A stretch of 64,000 bases of DNA from DATBAX01 sp963723765 (GTDB lineage Bacteria > Acidobacteriota > Terriglobia > Terriglobales > Acidobacteriaceae). The translations under genes and the position numbers were made by a program. The first letter of the stretch is position 1; every line of letters starts with the position of its first letter. The DNA is taken from the NCBI GenBank assembly GCA_963723765.1, contig CAVRSD010000003.1, positions 496,001-560,000 on the forward strand, written 5' to 3'. The notes beneath the pieces are model-generated. The model was not told the DNA's origin. It searched no databases and was given only the letters and a program-made list of their open reading frames with translations. This document shows positions 16,006 through 25,392 of the stretch, piece by piece.

Positions 16006-17688
16006 CTACCGCATGTTCTCAATGAAGGTGACCTTGTTGATTTCCTTGAGCGTGGTTAGACCTAGTCTCACCTTGTCCAACGCAGATTCGCGCAGGAACC
16101 GCATGCCTTCGTCACGGGCGGCCCGCCGGATTTCCGAGGTCGGCTTCTTGAGCAGAATCATTTCACGAATACGATCGCTCAAATCCAGCAACTCATGAAT
16201 GGCGGTACGTCCCCGGAAACCGGTGCCCGCGCATTCGATGCAGCCTTGTCCTTCGTAGAACGCCACTTTCGACCATTGGTCCGGGTCGAGACCGCTGGCG
16301 ATTAGAACCTCCGGTGCATAATGCGTGGCCGTCCTGCAGGATTCGCAAATTAACCGCACCAGCCGCTGTGCCAGAATGCAATTCAACGCAGAAACAAAGT
16401 TATATGGCTCAACTCCCATGTTCAGAAAACGCCCAATCACATCCACAACGTTGTTGGCGTGGACGGTGGTGAATACCAGGTGGCCGGTGAGCGCAGATTG
16501 AATCGCGATTTGAGCCGTTTCGGAATCGCGGATTTCTCCCACCATGATCTTGTCAGGATCGTGACGCAGAATGGACCTCAGTCCGCGGGCGAAGGTCAGG
16601 CCCTTTTTCTCGTTGACAGGAATCTGTGTGATCCCGCGAATCTGATATTCGACCGGGTCTTCAATGGTGATGATCTTGTCTTCGTCAGTTTTGATTTCGC
16701 TAAGGGCGGCATAGAGCGTGGTAGTTTTGCCGCTGCCCGTCGGCCCCGTCACTAGCACCATTCCGTAAGGTTCGGCGATGTAGCGGCGGAATCTGCGGAT
16801 ATCGTCGGGATCGAAGCCGACCACGTCGAGAACGAGCTTGTGGAACTTTTCGCTCATCGACTCTTTATCGAGTACGCGGAGTACTGCGTCCTCTCCATGA
16901 ATGGACGGCATGATGGAAACGCGGAAGTCGATCGGTCGCTCCGGCTGCCCATACTTCACGCGGAAGCGTCCGTCCTGCGGAACGCGCCGTTCGGAGATGT
17001 CGAGCTCACTCATGACCTTGATACGCGAAATGATGGTCGAGTGGTGCTCTTTAGCGATGGGTGGCATGGCTTGGGTGAGCACGCCGTCAATGCGGAACTT
17101 GATGCAAACGGAATCATCGCGGGTCTCGATGTGAATGTCACTGGCACGCCGCTGCAGCGCGGTAAAGATGGTGGTATCGACCAGCCGGATAATCGGGCTG
17201 ATGTCTCCCTGCGCAGTCAGGCGGTCGATGGAAATGCTTTCGTCGTTGCCGGCCTCGTCTTCCCGGATGACATCCAGGGTGAAGCCTTCGCTGGCATCTT
17301 CTAAAACGCGCTTGGATTGTTCCGTCTTCTTGAGGATTTCCGTGATCTGGGCCAGAGTGGAAACCTTGGTGATGATGCGTTTGCTCAGCAACAGGCTGAT
17401 TTCGTCGATCATCATCAACTGGCTGGGATCGGCGATGGCAATCGCCAGGCGGCCGTCCGCTGTCTCTTCCAGTGGGATGAAGTTGTAACGGAACATCAGG
17501 TGGACGGGAATGTTTTTGAACAGATCGTGGTGGAGTTGGAAGTCATGCAGGTCCACGAATTCGCAGCGATAGCGCCGAGCGACATCCTGCGCCTTTGCCA
17601 AGTCACTGGCATGGGGAGTCGGAGCAACAATTTGACTTCCGTTTCCGCCGCTTGGAACCACCGTCTTTTTTTCCGGAATGCTTGCCAT
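16006..17688 (-). CDS. pilB: Type IV pilus extension ATPase PilB (GspE family)
   Basis: 560 residues, the usual length. An N-terminal T2SSE domain precedes the ATPase core: Walker A GPTGSGKTTT (about residue 315), Asp box EDPVEYQIRGITQ, Walker B PDKIMVGEIRDSETAQIA, His box TGHLVFTTVHAN, and the zinc-binding tetracysteine CESC...CIEC that marks PilB/GspE rather than PilT. Hexameric cytoplasmic motor that polymerises pilin. No pilT is in the window. Separated from pilM by about 120 bases that hold no recognised gene. Confidence 0.95.
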   Translation of the reverse strand: MASIPEKKTVVPSGGNGSQIVAPTPHASDLAKAQDVARRYRCEFVDLHDFQLHHDLFKNIPVHLMFRYNFIPLEETADGRLAIAIADPSQLMMIDEISLLLSKRIITKVSTLAQITEILKKTEQSKRVLEDASEGFTLDVIREDEAGNDESISIDRLTAQGDISPIIRLVDTTIFTALQRRASDIHIETRDDSVCIKFRIDGVLTQAMPPIAKEHHSTIISRIKVMSELDISERRVPQDGRFRVKYGQPERPIDFRVSIMPSIHGEDAVLRVLDKESMSEKFHKLVLDVVGFDPDDIRRFRRYIAEPYGMVLVTGPTGSGKTTTLYAALSEIKTDEDKIITIEDPVEYQIRGITQIPVNEKKGLTFARGLRSILRHDPDKIMVGEIRDSETAQIAIQSALTGHLVFTTVHANNVVDVIGRFLNMGVEPYNFVSALNCILAQRLVRLICESCRTATHYAPEVLIASGLDPDQWSKVAFYEGQGCIECAGTGFRGRTAIHELLDLSDRIREMILLKKPTSEIRRAARDEGMRFLRESALDKVRLGLTTLKEINKVTFIENMR

Positions 17689-17736
17689 TTTCCAAACTAC
17701 CTATCCAGGGGAGCGATTCTATTTGATGAATATTTT

Positions 17737-18945
17737 CTAATGAATGCTCGATCCTAAAGTGAAGATCGGCAGATACAACGAAATCAGTATTCCGCCTACA
17801 AACACCGCCATGATGATCAGTATGATCGGCTCAATCAGGGCCATGGCCGCACCCAGCGCGGTCTGCACATCCTCTTCGTAAAACTCCGCCACCGAATTGA
17901 GCATGGCCGGCAAGGCTCCGGTGGATTCTCCTACTTCAATCATTTCCACCGACAAGTCGGGGAACATTTTCTGTTCTTCCAGAGCCTTGGCCAGTGGCTG
18001 ACCTTCGCGGACCCGGCCCACCGATTCGTTCACTCCATTCAGGATGCGCCGGCTGCTCATCGAAATGCCGGCAGTTTCGAGCGACGACACCAGCGGCATG
18101 CCTCCCGTTAGCAAAGTCGAGAGCATGCGCGCGAAATTGGCGACCTGATATTTCAACCAGATATCGCCGAGCAATGGCAGCCAAAGAACAAATCGATCAA
18201 TACGATCCGCTCCGCGGTCCGTACTCTTCCAGCGCCACAAAGCCACGAGAAACACGACTACACCCACTACCGCGAAAGGCGCATACTTTTGCGCATTGTT
18301 TCCCACCGCCAGCATGATCAGCGTGATCGTCGGCAACTGCGCGCCCAGGTTCTCATACAGCTTGGCAAACTGCGGCACCACATAAGTGACCAGAAAGATC
18401 AGCATGACGAATACAACCGAAACCAGCAGCGCCGGATACACCAGCGAAACCGCCAGCTTTTTCTTGAAGGTGAGTGCCAGACGCTGAAAAGCGATGTAGC
18501 GCCCCAGCACTTCTTCCATGTTGCCGCTCTTCTCGCCCGCCAACAGGGTCGCGGTGTAGATCTTGGGAAAAACCCGCTGCGCGGCAAAACTGTCCGAGAG
18601 CAACTGGCCACCCTTGACCCGGTCCCGCACGTTCTGCAGAAGACTGCGAAAATGCGCGTCTTTCTGTCTTTTGATCAGCAGATCCAAAGAACTCAGGATC
18701 GGCAGTCCGGCTTTGATCAGGGTCAGAAACTGCTGATTGTAAATCAGGAACGGAGTCTGCTTGACCTTCGAGCTGCGCCGAAGTTTGAACTCTCCACCGG
18801 AGAGCATGCCGCGGGGTTTGACCCAATAAACCAGAAAGCCCTGTTGCTCAAACCGGTCACGGATCTCGGATTCCGAGAATCCATTCTCGACCTGTTGCAC
18901 CAGGTGCCCGCGTTCATCGGCTACTTTGACAAGAAATTCGGCCAT
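17737..18945 (-). CDS. pilC: Type IV pilus inner-membrane platform protein PilC (GspF family)
   Basis: 402 residues, standard length. Two T2SSF domains: the first has TLIKAGLPILSSLDLL and GEKSGNMEEVLGRY, and the second has LLTGGMPLVSSLETAG and GESTGALPAMLNSVAEFYEEDV. Membrane helices are in the middle (SLVYPALLVSVVFVMLIFLV) and at the end (IEPIILIIMAVFVGGILISL). It couples PilB to pilus growth. First gene of the operon, 48 bases before pilB. Confidence 0.95.
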   Translation of the reverse strand: MAEFLVKVADERGHLVQQVENGFSESEIRDRFEQQGFLVYWVKPRGMLSGGEFKLRRSSKVKQTPFLIYNQQFLTLIKAGLPILSSLDLLIKRQKDAHFRSLLQNVRDRVKGGQLLSDSFAAQRVFPKIYTATLLAGEKSGNMEEVLGRYIAFQRLALTFKKKLAVSLVYPALLVSVVFVMLIFLVTYVVPQFAKLYENLGAQLPTITLIMLAVGNNAQKYAPFAVVGVVVFLVALWRWKSTDRGADRIDRFVLWLPLLGDIWLKYQVANFARMLSTLLTGGMPLVSSLETAGISMSSRRILNGVNESVGRVREGQPLAKALEEQKMFPDLSVEMIEVGESTGALPAMLNSVAEFYEEDVQTALGAAMALIEPIILIIMAVFVGGILISLYLPIFTLGSSIH

Positions 18946-19122
18946 GCCCTAGCCCCGGTTACCGTTCCACCCACTCAAGTCTAACATTGACAACGGCGAT
19001 TCCGATGCTTCAGCACTTGCTGGGTGTACCCGGGGTAACCCTCGCAATTTTCGGAACTCCGCCATCTCGTAATCTTCCTAAAAGAAAGCAAATAAAAGCA
19101 TTTAGCGCTAGCTTAGCGCAAT

Positions 19123-19842
19123 CTATTGTCCCAGCCCGCCGTCGATAACCTCAACCCCGGCAGGCGGTACAAAGTGGAAGCGCTGGTCATCGATTTCCAC
19201 GTTTTCCTGCTGATTGGTGAAGCGATATTCCGTGACCGAGCCGTCTACTTCCTCCATTGAGATGCGGGTAATCTGGTGTTCCGGCGATATCTCCAGCAAA
19301 ACCTGGCTAACCCGGTCTGCCATAGCCGCCGGAATTCCCCTCAGCACAACGTCCCCGGCTGCCAGTGGCGCTACATCCGGAGCTAGAGATAATCCCTGCA
19401 ACTCTTTCTCCAGTCGCGCTTTACCGAGAAGAAAGCCCAGCGGCGATCGCAAATCGTCCAGTTTCCGCATGGAGGTTTTTCGCACCTGCCGGTCTCCCGG
19501 AAGGTAGAACCAGGCATCCTTTCCGTCCCCGAGAAACAGTTTCTCTCTGGGAGAACGGTATTCCCAGCGCATCTTGCCAGGTTTTTTCAGCCAAAGGGTC
19601 CCGGATTCGGTTCGTTCCATTCCCGATCCGCGATAGATCTCGGTAAAGTCGGCCTGCAAGGTGCGCAGATGGTTGTAATGGTCGTCTACGGCGTGAGCGA
19701 TGGCTGGGACATCGGCTGCGGGAGCCGCAGCCAACGTCGTCAGCGCAAGAACCAAGAAAACACTGTTCCATACCACGAAATTTAACTTCACAGCGCGTTT
19801 GATGTGATTAACCTCGCGTGAATTCCATGCAACTATTCCCAC
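19123..19842 (-). CDS. lolA: LolA-like outer-membrane lipoprotein carrier
   Basis: 239 residues from the ATG at 19842; an internal GTG at 19791 just before the signal peptide (VVWNSVFLVLALTTLAAAPA) may be the true start. Mature part: LRTLQADFTEIYRG, GTLWLKKPGKMRWEYRSPREKLFLGDGKDAWFYLP, and a C-terminal ITRISMEEVDGSVTEYRFTN, all typical of LolA, which ferries lipoproteins across the periplasm. It is followed by the pilC gene 177 bases downstream, perhaps coincidentally. Confidence 0.85.
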   Translation of the reverse strand: MGIVAWNSREVNHIKRAVKLNFVVWNSVFLVLALTTLAAAPAADVPAIAHAVDDHYNHLRTLQADFTEIYRGSGMERTESGTLWLKKPGKMRWEYRSPREKLFLGDGKDAWFYLPGDRQVRKTSMRKLDDLRSPLGFLLGKARLEKELQGLSLAPDVAPLAAGDVVLRGIPAAMADRVSQVLLEISPEHQITRISMEEVDGSVTEYRFTNQQENVEIDDQRFHFVPPAGVEVIDGGLGQ

Positions 19843-19892
19843 AATTTCATTTTACGCGCTTCGGTATCGGGGCAAGAGATGGATTGGACGTT

Positions 19893-20640
19893 TTATACGG
19901 AAGAACTCTCTCGATAGATCGCAAACTGATGTGTACCATGAAGCTTCTCCAATGACGAGGATTGCGCCAGCACATGTTGCAGCAGTGGATTGTGATAGAG
20001 CAAATACACTGGTCGAGGATTCACCTGCAGCGATTTCTCCAGATTGGCAATGAACTGGAGCAAAGCCGACTCCGGTAGAGGATTAAATAAATAAAGTACC
20101 GTCGGTTCTGAGGGGAAAACGAACTCTCTTGCGTCGCCGCACACGGATTCGATCTGGAAGCATTGCTGCGAATCGCTTCGGTAGTTGCGTATGTTTTCCT
20201 GCGCGATGCGATGTAGTTCAGGCAGCAGCTCAATTCCAAGAATGCGGCGGAAGGGAAAATCCGCGGCCATCAGCAAAGCCCGGCCTTTGCCTGACCCGAT
20301 ATCGATAAATGTAAATCTCCCGAAAATCGAGGTTCAGGCCGTCCAGCATTTCGCGGAAGAGTGCTGGCTCAGTGGGTTGGTAGGGAGAATGGAAAAGACC
20401 AAGCAAGCGACTTTGCCAACTGATGGTTGCGCCGGTTGTATCGACGCGATACTCCCAGTCGTAATCCACGTCGCCATAGCGTTGCTTTTTCCGAGCGGGA
20501 GTCGATTCACGCAGAAACTCCCCAAGGATCATCAGGAAGCGTTGAAGAGTTGAGAAGAATCCAAATTGTGCGGATTGCTCACGCCACCATCTGGCGATGG
20601 TGGAGACGATACCTGGTTCTGGGACGGACTTCACTGCCAT
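19893..20640 (-). pseudogene. Class I SAM-dependent methyltransferase, one frameshift
   Basis: The N-terminal part starts at 20640 and ends near EMLDGLNLDFRE; the frame then shifts at about 20318. The next frame carries the SAM-binding motif FTFIDIGSGKGRALLMA, followed by RILGIELLPELHRIAQENI, GDAREFVFPSEPTVLYLFNP and a C-terminal half to 19893. Deleting one base (GGGAG-A-TTTACA) joins them into about 248 residues. Substrate unknown. No close operon partner. Confidence 0.75.
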
Positions 20641-20704
20641 GGCAAACCATCGTAAATCGTTCCAACCGGCTCATGCAGAACGGGGATCACGCAGAACTGC
20701 GACG

Positions 20705-21178
20705 TCAACTGAGCGGTTTTGACATCTGGATCAGGTGGCAGGGAACTATCGGGTGCAGATCCGCCGGATAGGGTTCAGTCCCGCTCTCGACATAACCCAA
20801 ACGCCCGTAGAACGCTGGCAGTTTCTTTCGCAGGTTCACGATCGTGATATCCATGTAGCGGCAGCCTGCGGCACGACAATAATCCTCGGCAGCCATTGCT
20901 AACCGTGATCCCAGGCCGGCTCCTTGATGTTCGGGATCGACTGATAGCAAGCCGAAGTATCCGCGCTCGCCTTGTACCTCCACATAAACGCAAGCGATGA
21001 GTACACCAGCTTCTTCCACGAGCAGGAATTTACCTTTCTGGAGATGTGCGCGCACCCCTTCCACGTTTGTACGATCGTCGTTACTGAAAAAGCGTTCAAC
21101 TCGGTAGGCCGCATTCACCAGACGCGCGATGTTTTCGGCATCCTGGGGCTCGGCAAGGCGCAGTGGCAGCGGATCCAT
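20705..21178 (-). CDS. GNAT-family N-acetyltransferase
   Basis: 157 residues. Motif A of the GNAT fold: YFGLLSVDPEHQGAGLGSRL (about residue 72; acetyl-CoA pyrophosphate loop Q-x-G-x-G), and motif B LRKKLPAFYGRLGYVESG. Acetylates an unknown amine. Sits alone just downstream of the TPR gene with a 12-base gap, so it may be the last gene of the ABC exporter operon. Confidence 0.85.
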   Translation of the reverse strand: MDPLPLRLAEPQDAENIARLVNAAYRVERFFSNDDRTNVEGVRAHLQKGKFLLVEEAGVLIACVYVEVQGERGYFGLLSVDPEHQGAGLGSRLAMAAEDYCRAAGCRYMDITIVNLRKKLPAFYGRLGYVESGTEPYPADLHPIVPCHLIQMSKPLS

Positions 21179-21190
21179 GCTGGATAGATT

Positions 21191-22126
21191 TTAATCGTAA
21201 TCGGACGGCAGGAACTTGGGAACTCGGGGCGGCTTGTAGCCAGGCGGCGTGCCTTTCTCAATGAAGGGAAGCTTGTCCGGATCGTGCACTTCGATTTGTC
21301 CGTCTGCCACTAACTTATAGGGGCGCCCCAGCGGATCCAAAGGAGGGCCGGGCAACATGCCAGCGAGCTGCAGTTCCGAAAAGCTGGCAGGGAAGTGTCC
21401 CGTGTTCTGCTTGTAGGCCGCCGTAAGCTTTTCTAGGGCAGCCACGTCTTCATCCACTTGCAGTGCCCGCAGGTGGGCGGTGGCATTCGCTCGAATACTT
21501 GAATCGGGCGTCGTCTGGTAAGCCGTCCTCCACATCAGTCTGGCGGTTGCGATATCCCCGGCGTGCTCTGCCATCTGGCCGGCCAGCACTTTCAGATAGG
21601 GATTGGTACTTGGCAGACGTGAACCGCGGATAAAAGCATCTTCCGCTTTGGGATAATCCTTCAACTCCATGTAATAAATGAAGCCCAGTTCGTAATACAA
21701 CTGCCAATCGTTTGGATTATTGCGGATGCCGTATTCCACCAGTTGAACGGCGCGCTCGGGCATGCCCGCGCCATTCGGCGGCTTGGGAGCGAGAAAGCTG
21801 GCGCCAAATTCGTAGGCCACCGTCAGATGCGGATCGAGGGTGGTCGTGATCTCCAGCAGTGGGGCCAGCAAGTCGTAATTTGCCGCGTCAGTATGATGCT
21901 TGTTGCCGTAATACTGAACAGCTCGAGTCCAGTACACATCGGCTAGCAGACCGTCATATCCAAGACTGAGACGTTTCAGTACTTTTGGCGAGGAAACATA
22001 CAGCACTTCTTCGAGCGTCGCCCGGCTGCGGATATGGTCGAGATGATGCAAGAGCAGTCCTGATCCCAGCAGACAGACCACCAGCAGTATGCTCGCTACA
22101 ACCGTGGTTCGCCGCGAGAAGCTCAT
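21191..22126 (-). CDS. Membrane-anchored TPR protein linked to an ABC exporter
   Basis: 311 residues. N-terminal signal anchor (TVVASILLVVCLLGSGLLL), then LGYDGLLADVYWTRAVQYYG and TPR-like helices (PNDWQLYYELGFIYYMELKDYPKAEDAF, IATARLMWRTAYQT), ending in a Pro/Lys-rich tail. Its ATG overlaps the stop of the permease by 4 bases, so it is translationally coupled to the exporter. Probably periplasmic; role unknown. Confidence 0.75.
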   Translation of the reverse strand: MSFSRRTTVVASILLVVCLLGSGLLLHHLDHIRSRATLEEVLYVSSPKVLKRLSLGYDGLLADVYWTRAVQYYGNKHHTDAANYDLLAPLLEITTTLDPHLTVAYEFGASFLAPKPPNGAGMPERAVQLVEYGIRNNPNDWQLYYELGFIYYMELKDYPKAEDAFIRGSRLPSTNPYLKVLAGQMAEHAGDIATARLMWRTAYQTTPDSSIRANATAHLRALQVDEDVAALEKLTAAYKQNTGHFPASFSELQLAGMLPGPPLDPLGRPYKLVADGQIEVHDPDKLPFIEKGTPPGYKPPRVPKFLPSDYD

Positions 22127-22899
22127 TTCAGGTTCCGATGTTCAAAAATCAGCACGGCACCGCATATCGCCATAGTGGCGTAGATCAAAGCGTAGGCGGT
22201 GTTGTAGAAGATCAATTGTGAGGACACGGCCTGCTCATGGGCCACCTGGCTGATCACGTTCAAAGCGGAGAAGTTTGGTAGCAAATAAGCTGCTCCCGTG
22301 GCCATCCAGCGGGTGAAACCGTGGGTCATGGCCGCGAACCCGCGCAAGTCTTCGGCAAAGCTGCCGATCACAAACACGCAGAATGCGAAGACCGCGGACA
22401 TCAGCGGCGAAGAATACGATGAGAACAGCAGCGCCAATGCGGTAATCATCAGGAACTGTAGAACGATAAAATACAGCGCCACCAGCACCCAGGCATCCGT
22501 CCTTTGGAAATGGCGGGAAACATAAAGCAAAGCCGCAAACACGCCGATGGCCATGAAAAATGTATTGACGATCAGGGTGCTAGAGAGCCCGAAGAACTTG
22601 CCGACAATAAACTCCCAACGCCGCACGGGCCGCGAGAGCACGGTGTAAAGTGTGCGCTTGTCGATCTCTTTGGAGACCAGGCCAATTCCAATAAAGATGG
22701 CGATCACGGTGCCGAACAGTGAGACTGCCGTGAGTCCCAGGTTGATGACGACCAGACGCTCGATGCCGAACGAAATCTGCCCCACCAGAATGGCGGCCCC
22801 GGACATCAGCAGCGCAAAAGCGATCAGGTTGTAAAGCACGCGATCCCGCACCGCTTCCCGAAAGGTGTTGGCGGCGATGTGTAAGATGCGGCTGTTCAT
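22123..22899 (-). CDS. ABC-2 type transporter permease
   Basis: 258 residues with about six membrane helices. The N-terminal ANTFREAVRDRVLYNLIAFALL and GLVSKEIDKRTLYTVLSRPVRRWEFIVGKFFG are typical of ABC-2 exporters of the NosY/GldF type. Overlaps the ATPase gene by 4 bases at its start and the TPR gene by 4 at its end. Substrate unknown. Confidence 0.88.
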   Translation of the reverse strand: MNSRILHIAANTFREAVRDRVLYNLIAFALLMSGAAILVGQISFGIERLVVINLGLTAVSLFGTVIAIFIGIGLVSKEIDKRTLYTVLSRPVRRWEFIVGKFFGLSSTLIVNTFFMAIGVFAALLYVSRHFQRTDAWVLVALYFIVLQFLMITALALLFSSYSSPLMSAVFAFCVFVIGSFAEDLRGFAAMTHGFTRWMATGAAYLLPNFSALNVISQVAHEQAVSSQLIFYNTAYALIYATMAICGAVLIFEHRNLK

Positions 22900-23837
22900 G
22901 CCGTCACTCCCACACTGGACTGCTCGGGCTTGAGTTGTGCAACAAAGTAATCTTCCAGCGACATGCGGACTGGAATTACAGAGACCAGCCGCAGCCGTTC
23001 CCGGCGCAGGGCTTCAATGGCGGCATCCTGATTTTCTTCCGCGAGCACCGCCCTGACCGTAGCGCCCATGACATGGCAGTCCGCGCCCAGCGTGCGCAGG
23101 GATGCGGGCACATTCGTACCTTGCCAGACCAGCTCCACTTTCCCCTTCACGCTGGAGATCAGGTCGGACACCGCTCCTACACCGCGCAGTTGTCCCAGAT
23201 TCATGATGGCCACGCGATCACACAAGACTTCCGCGTCCGACAGGATGTGGGTGGAGAAGAAAACGGTCTTGCCTTCATGTTTCAGTTGCTCCATGAGGTC
23301 ACGCACTTCACGGCGGCCCATGGGATCCAGCCCGGACATGGGTTCATCGAAGAAGACGATCCTGGGGTCGTGCAGAATCGCCTGGGCAATTCCCACACGT
23401 TGCAGCATTCCTTTGGAAAATTTTCGTAGCTGGACTGTGGCCGAATCTTTCAGTCCGACCCGCTCTAAGATCTCGTTGACTTTGCGGGACCGTTCTTTGG
23501 CTGCCACACCCGAGAGCTGACCGTAATATTCGAGTAACTCTCGCGCCGTCAGATAGTCGTAGAAATATGGCTGCTCGGGAAGAAACCCGATCTGCGCTTT
23601 CATGCGGGGATCATCGACTTCCATTCCCAGGATGCGCGCTGAACCGCCGGTAGGGAAGGCCAGGCCCATGAGCAGCTTGAGAGTGGTAGTTTTCCCCGCC
23701 CCGTTCGGCCCCAGAAAACCAAAAATCTCACCTTCCTCCACTTTCAAGTGGAGTGGATGCAAAGCGCGCTTCGGCCGCTTACGCCAGAAGCCCACGCTAT
23801 AAGTCTTTTCCAGTCCGAGGATTTCTATGGCAGACAT
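22896..23837 (-). CDS. ABC transporter ATP-binding protein
   Basis: 313 residues. Walker A FGFLGPNGAGKTTT (about residue 38), Q-loop IGFLPEQPYFYDYLT, signature KFSKGMLQRVGIAQAI (a common SKGM variant of LSGGQ), Walker B DPRIVFFDEPMSGLDPMGRR, and switch His in VFFSTHIL. Heads the three-gene operon with the permease and TPR protein. An exporter rather than an importer, judging by the ABC-2 permease. Confidence 0.92.
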   Translation of the reverse strand: MSAIEILGLEKTYSVGFWRKRPKRALHPLHLKVEEGEIFGFLGPNGAGKTTTLKLLMGLAFPTGGSARILGMEVDDPRMKAQIGFLPEQPYFYDYLTARELLEYYGQLSGVAAKERSRKVNEILERVGLKDSATVQLRKFSKGMLQRVGIAQAILHDPRIVFFDEPMSGLDPMGRREVRDLMEQLKHEGKTVFFSTHILSDAEVLCDRVAIMNLGQLRGVGAVSDLISSVKGKVELVWQGTNVPASLRTLGADCHVMGATVRAVLAEENQDAAIEALRRERLRLVSVIPVRMSLEDYFVAQLKPEQSSVGVTA

Positions 23838-23929
23838 GGCAGGGAATAAGGTTGTGTCATCGGCTAATAAAAATTATATGCAATTTTCAGTAGGGTTGAG
23901 ATGGCCGCAGGGGTACGTGACATTACCAA

Positions 23930-23959
23930 AGTAAAACGGCCAGGACTCACGTCCTGGCC
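23930..23959 (-). terminator. Terminator of pilin gene 1
   Basis: 9-bp stem GGCCAGGAC / GTCCTGGCC with a 4-base loop; on the minus strand it is followed by GTTTTACTTT. It lies about 46 bases after the pilin 1 stop. Confidence 0.88.
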
Positions 23960-24005
23960 GCGCATGGCTCAATACCCTCCCCCAGGTATTTGCCAAAATG
24001 AATGT

Positions 24006-24545
24006 CTATTGTGCGATAGCGTAAGCCGCGCAGGTGGCCACATCGGGTGGAGTGGTCGCACCAGATGTACCCGGATTGATGCGTAAGACGCCGTCCGTCA
24101 CGATGCAAAAGTCCCGTACCCCGCTCTGATTGTAATTCTGGGGAACCGCGCCTACGACGAAACTCGAGTTGGCTCCGGCTGTTGAAAATCCTAACGCCGC
24201 GAATGTATAACCGCTCTTGGTGCCGTTGGTAAGTACGTTATCAAGAATGCAAGCGCTGGTGGAGCTTGGAATACAACCTGTCGCCGGGCCGCCCAGACTC
24301 GGCAAATCTGCCGAATATCCAATGGTTGGGTAAGCCGTGTTATAGGCCACTTCTGCCGTAGCCATCTTGCGCAGCGAAGCGACAGCAGAAGCTTCGTTGG
24401 CAGCAATCCTGGCTCGTAACAGGCTCGGGATGGCAATCGCGGCGATAATCAGAATGATCGCCACTACGATGAGGAGCTCAATTAGCGAGAACCCTCTCAA
24501 GGTGGTACGCGATCCGCCAATCCGAGTTGTCGAGCTTTTCGTCAT
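24006..24545 (-). CDS. pilA: Type IV pilin, paralog 1
   Basis: 179 residues from the ATG at 24545. The frame is open to 24584, but a sigma-54-like promoter occupies 24568-24583, so the earlier start would be upstream of or inside the promoter. Basic leader, then cleavage site G|FSLIELLIVV with Glu5 and a hydrophobic helix (AIILIIAAIAIPSLLRARIAA). The globular domain is about 115 residues, with Cys residues that can form a C-terminal disulfide loop. More diverged than paralogs 2 and 3. May be a minor or alternative pilin. Confidence 0.85.
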   Translation of the reverse strand: MTKSSTTRIGGSRTTLRGFSLIELLIVVAIILIIAAIAIPSLLRARIAANEASAVASLRKMATAEVAYNTAYPTIGYSADLPSLGGPATGCIPSSTSACILDNVLTNGTKSGYTFAALGFSTAGANSSFVVGAVPQNYNQSGVRDFCIVTDGVLRINPGTSGATTPPDVATCAAYAIAQ

Positions 24546-24567
24546 GCTTGCCACGCATACTGATGAT

Positions 24568-24583
24568 TGCAAGTTGCGGGCCA
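24568..24583 (-). promoter_or_regulatory. Sigma-54-like promoter upstream of pilin 1
   Basis: On the minus strand reads TGGCCCGCAACTTGCA, matching the sigma-54 consensus TGGCACG-N4-TTGCW at all but one fixed position. The -12 GC lies about 24 bases upstream of the ATG at 24545, which implies a very short leader. Confidence 0.68.
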
Positions 24584-24840
24584 CCCGGACTCAGTTTCCT
24601 GACGACTTGGGCCAATGTGGAATAAGGCTATCTATATGAGAGGGTTACAGGATATTTAACGAGAACTACGGAGCTTGGAGACCTTTACAAGTCGATACAG
24701 AATTGACAGTTTTTGTCATTCGGCGACAACAAATCTCAATACGAGAGCCAATTTGTGGATTTGTTCTCGATCAAGACTGTAAGGAAGTCTCGGGCAGGTT
24801 TAAGAAAATTTCTGTGAGTTTCGTGCGATTGCAGGAGCAA

Positions 24841-24878
24841 GAAAACAAAAGAGCATCGGATGTTGCCATCCGATGCTC
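24841..24878 (-). terminator. Terminator of pilin gene 2
   Basis: Perfect 12-bp stem GAGCATCGGATG / CATCCGATGCTC, 4-base loop; on the minus strand it is followed by TTTTGTTTTC. Nearly identical to the terminator of pilin 3. Confidence 0.93.
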
Positions 24879-24885
24879 CGGTTTA

Positions 24886-25392
24886 TTACTGGAGGACTGT
24901 GTAACCGGCGCAGCCCGCGTCGGTGGTCTGTTGGGTTGGTGTAGCGGTATTGCTGGCACGAATCACGGCGTCTTCGTTCGAACAGAACGCGCGTACGCCT
25001 GACTGGTTATAACTCTGTGGAATCGCACTCACGGTGAGTGTGTTCGTGACCGTGCCGCTGCCGCCAATGTGCGGTGTGGCGATGAATAGATAGCCGCTCT
25101 TGGTGCCTAGCGCCAGCGTGTTATCGAGCAAGCAAGCCGCAGTCGCGGACAGGGTGCAAGGCGAACCGCTGCCACCCAGAACCGACATCGAAGCAAAACC
25201 GATGGTCGGGTTAGCGGTCTGATAAGTAATTTCCGCAGTATTGGTGGTACGAATCGAGGCCACCGAAGATGACTCGTTGGCCGCAATGCGCGCGCGCAAC
25301 AGGTTCGGAATGGCGATAGCAGCGATGATCAGGATGATCGCTACCACGATGAGCAACTCAATCAATGAAAAACCCTTCTGTTTCCGTGTCAT
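24886..25392 (-). CDS. pilA: Type IV pilin, paralog 2
   Basis: 168 residues. Leader MTRKQKG, then cleavage before FSLIELLIVV, with Glu5 and helix AIAIPNLLRARIAA. Globular part contains CTLSATAACL and a C-terminal Cys loop (CSNEDAVIRASN...DAGC). Very similar to pilin 3 over the whole length, which indicates a tandem duplication. Preceded by a sigma-54-like site at 25448-25463 and followed by its own terminator, so it is probably a separate transcript. Confidence 0.95.
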   Translation of the reverse strand: MTRKQKGFSLIELLIVVAIILIIAAIAIPNLLRARIAANESSSVASIRTTNTAEITYQTANPTIGFASMSVLGGSGSPCTLSATAACLLDNTLALGTKSGYLFIATPHIGGSGTVTNTLTVSAIPQSYNQSGVRAFCSNEDAVIRASNTATPTQQTTDAGCAGYTVLQ

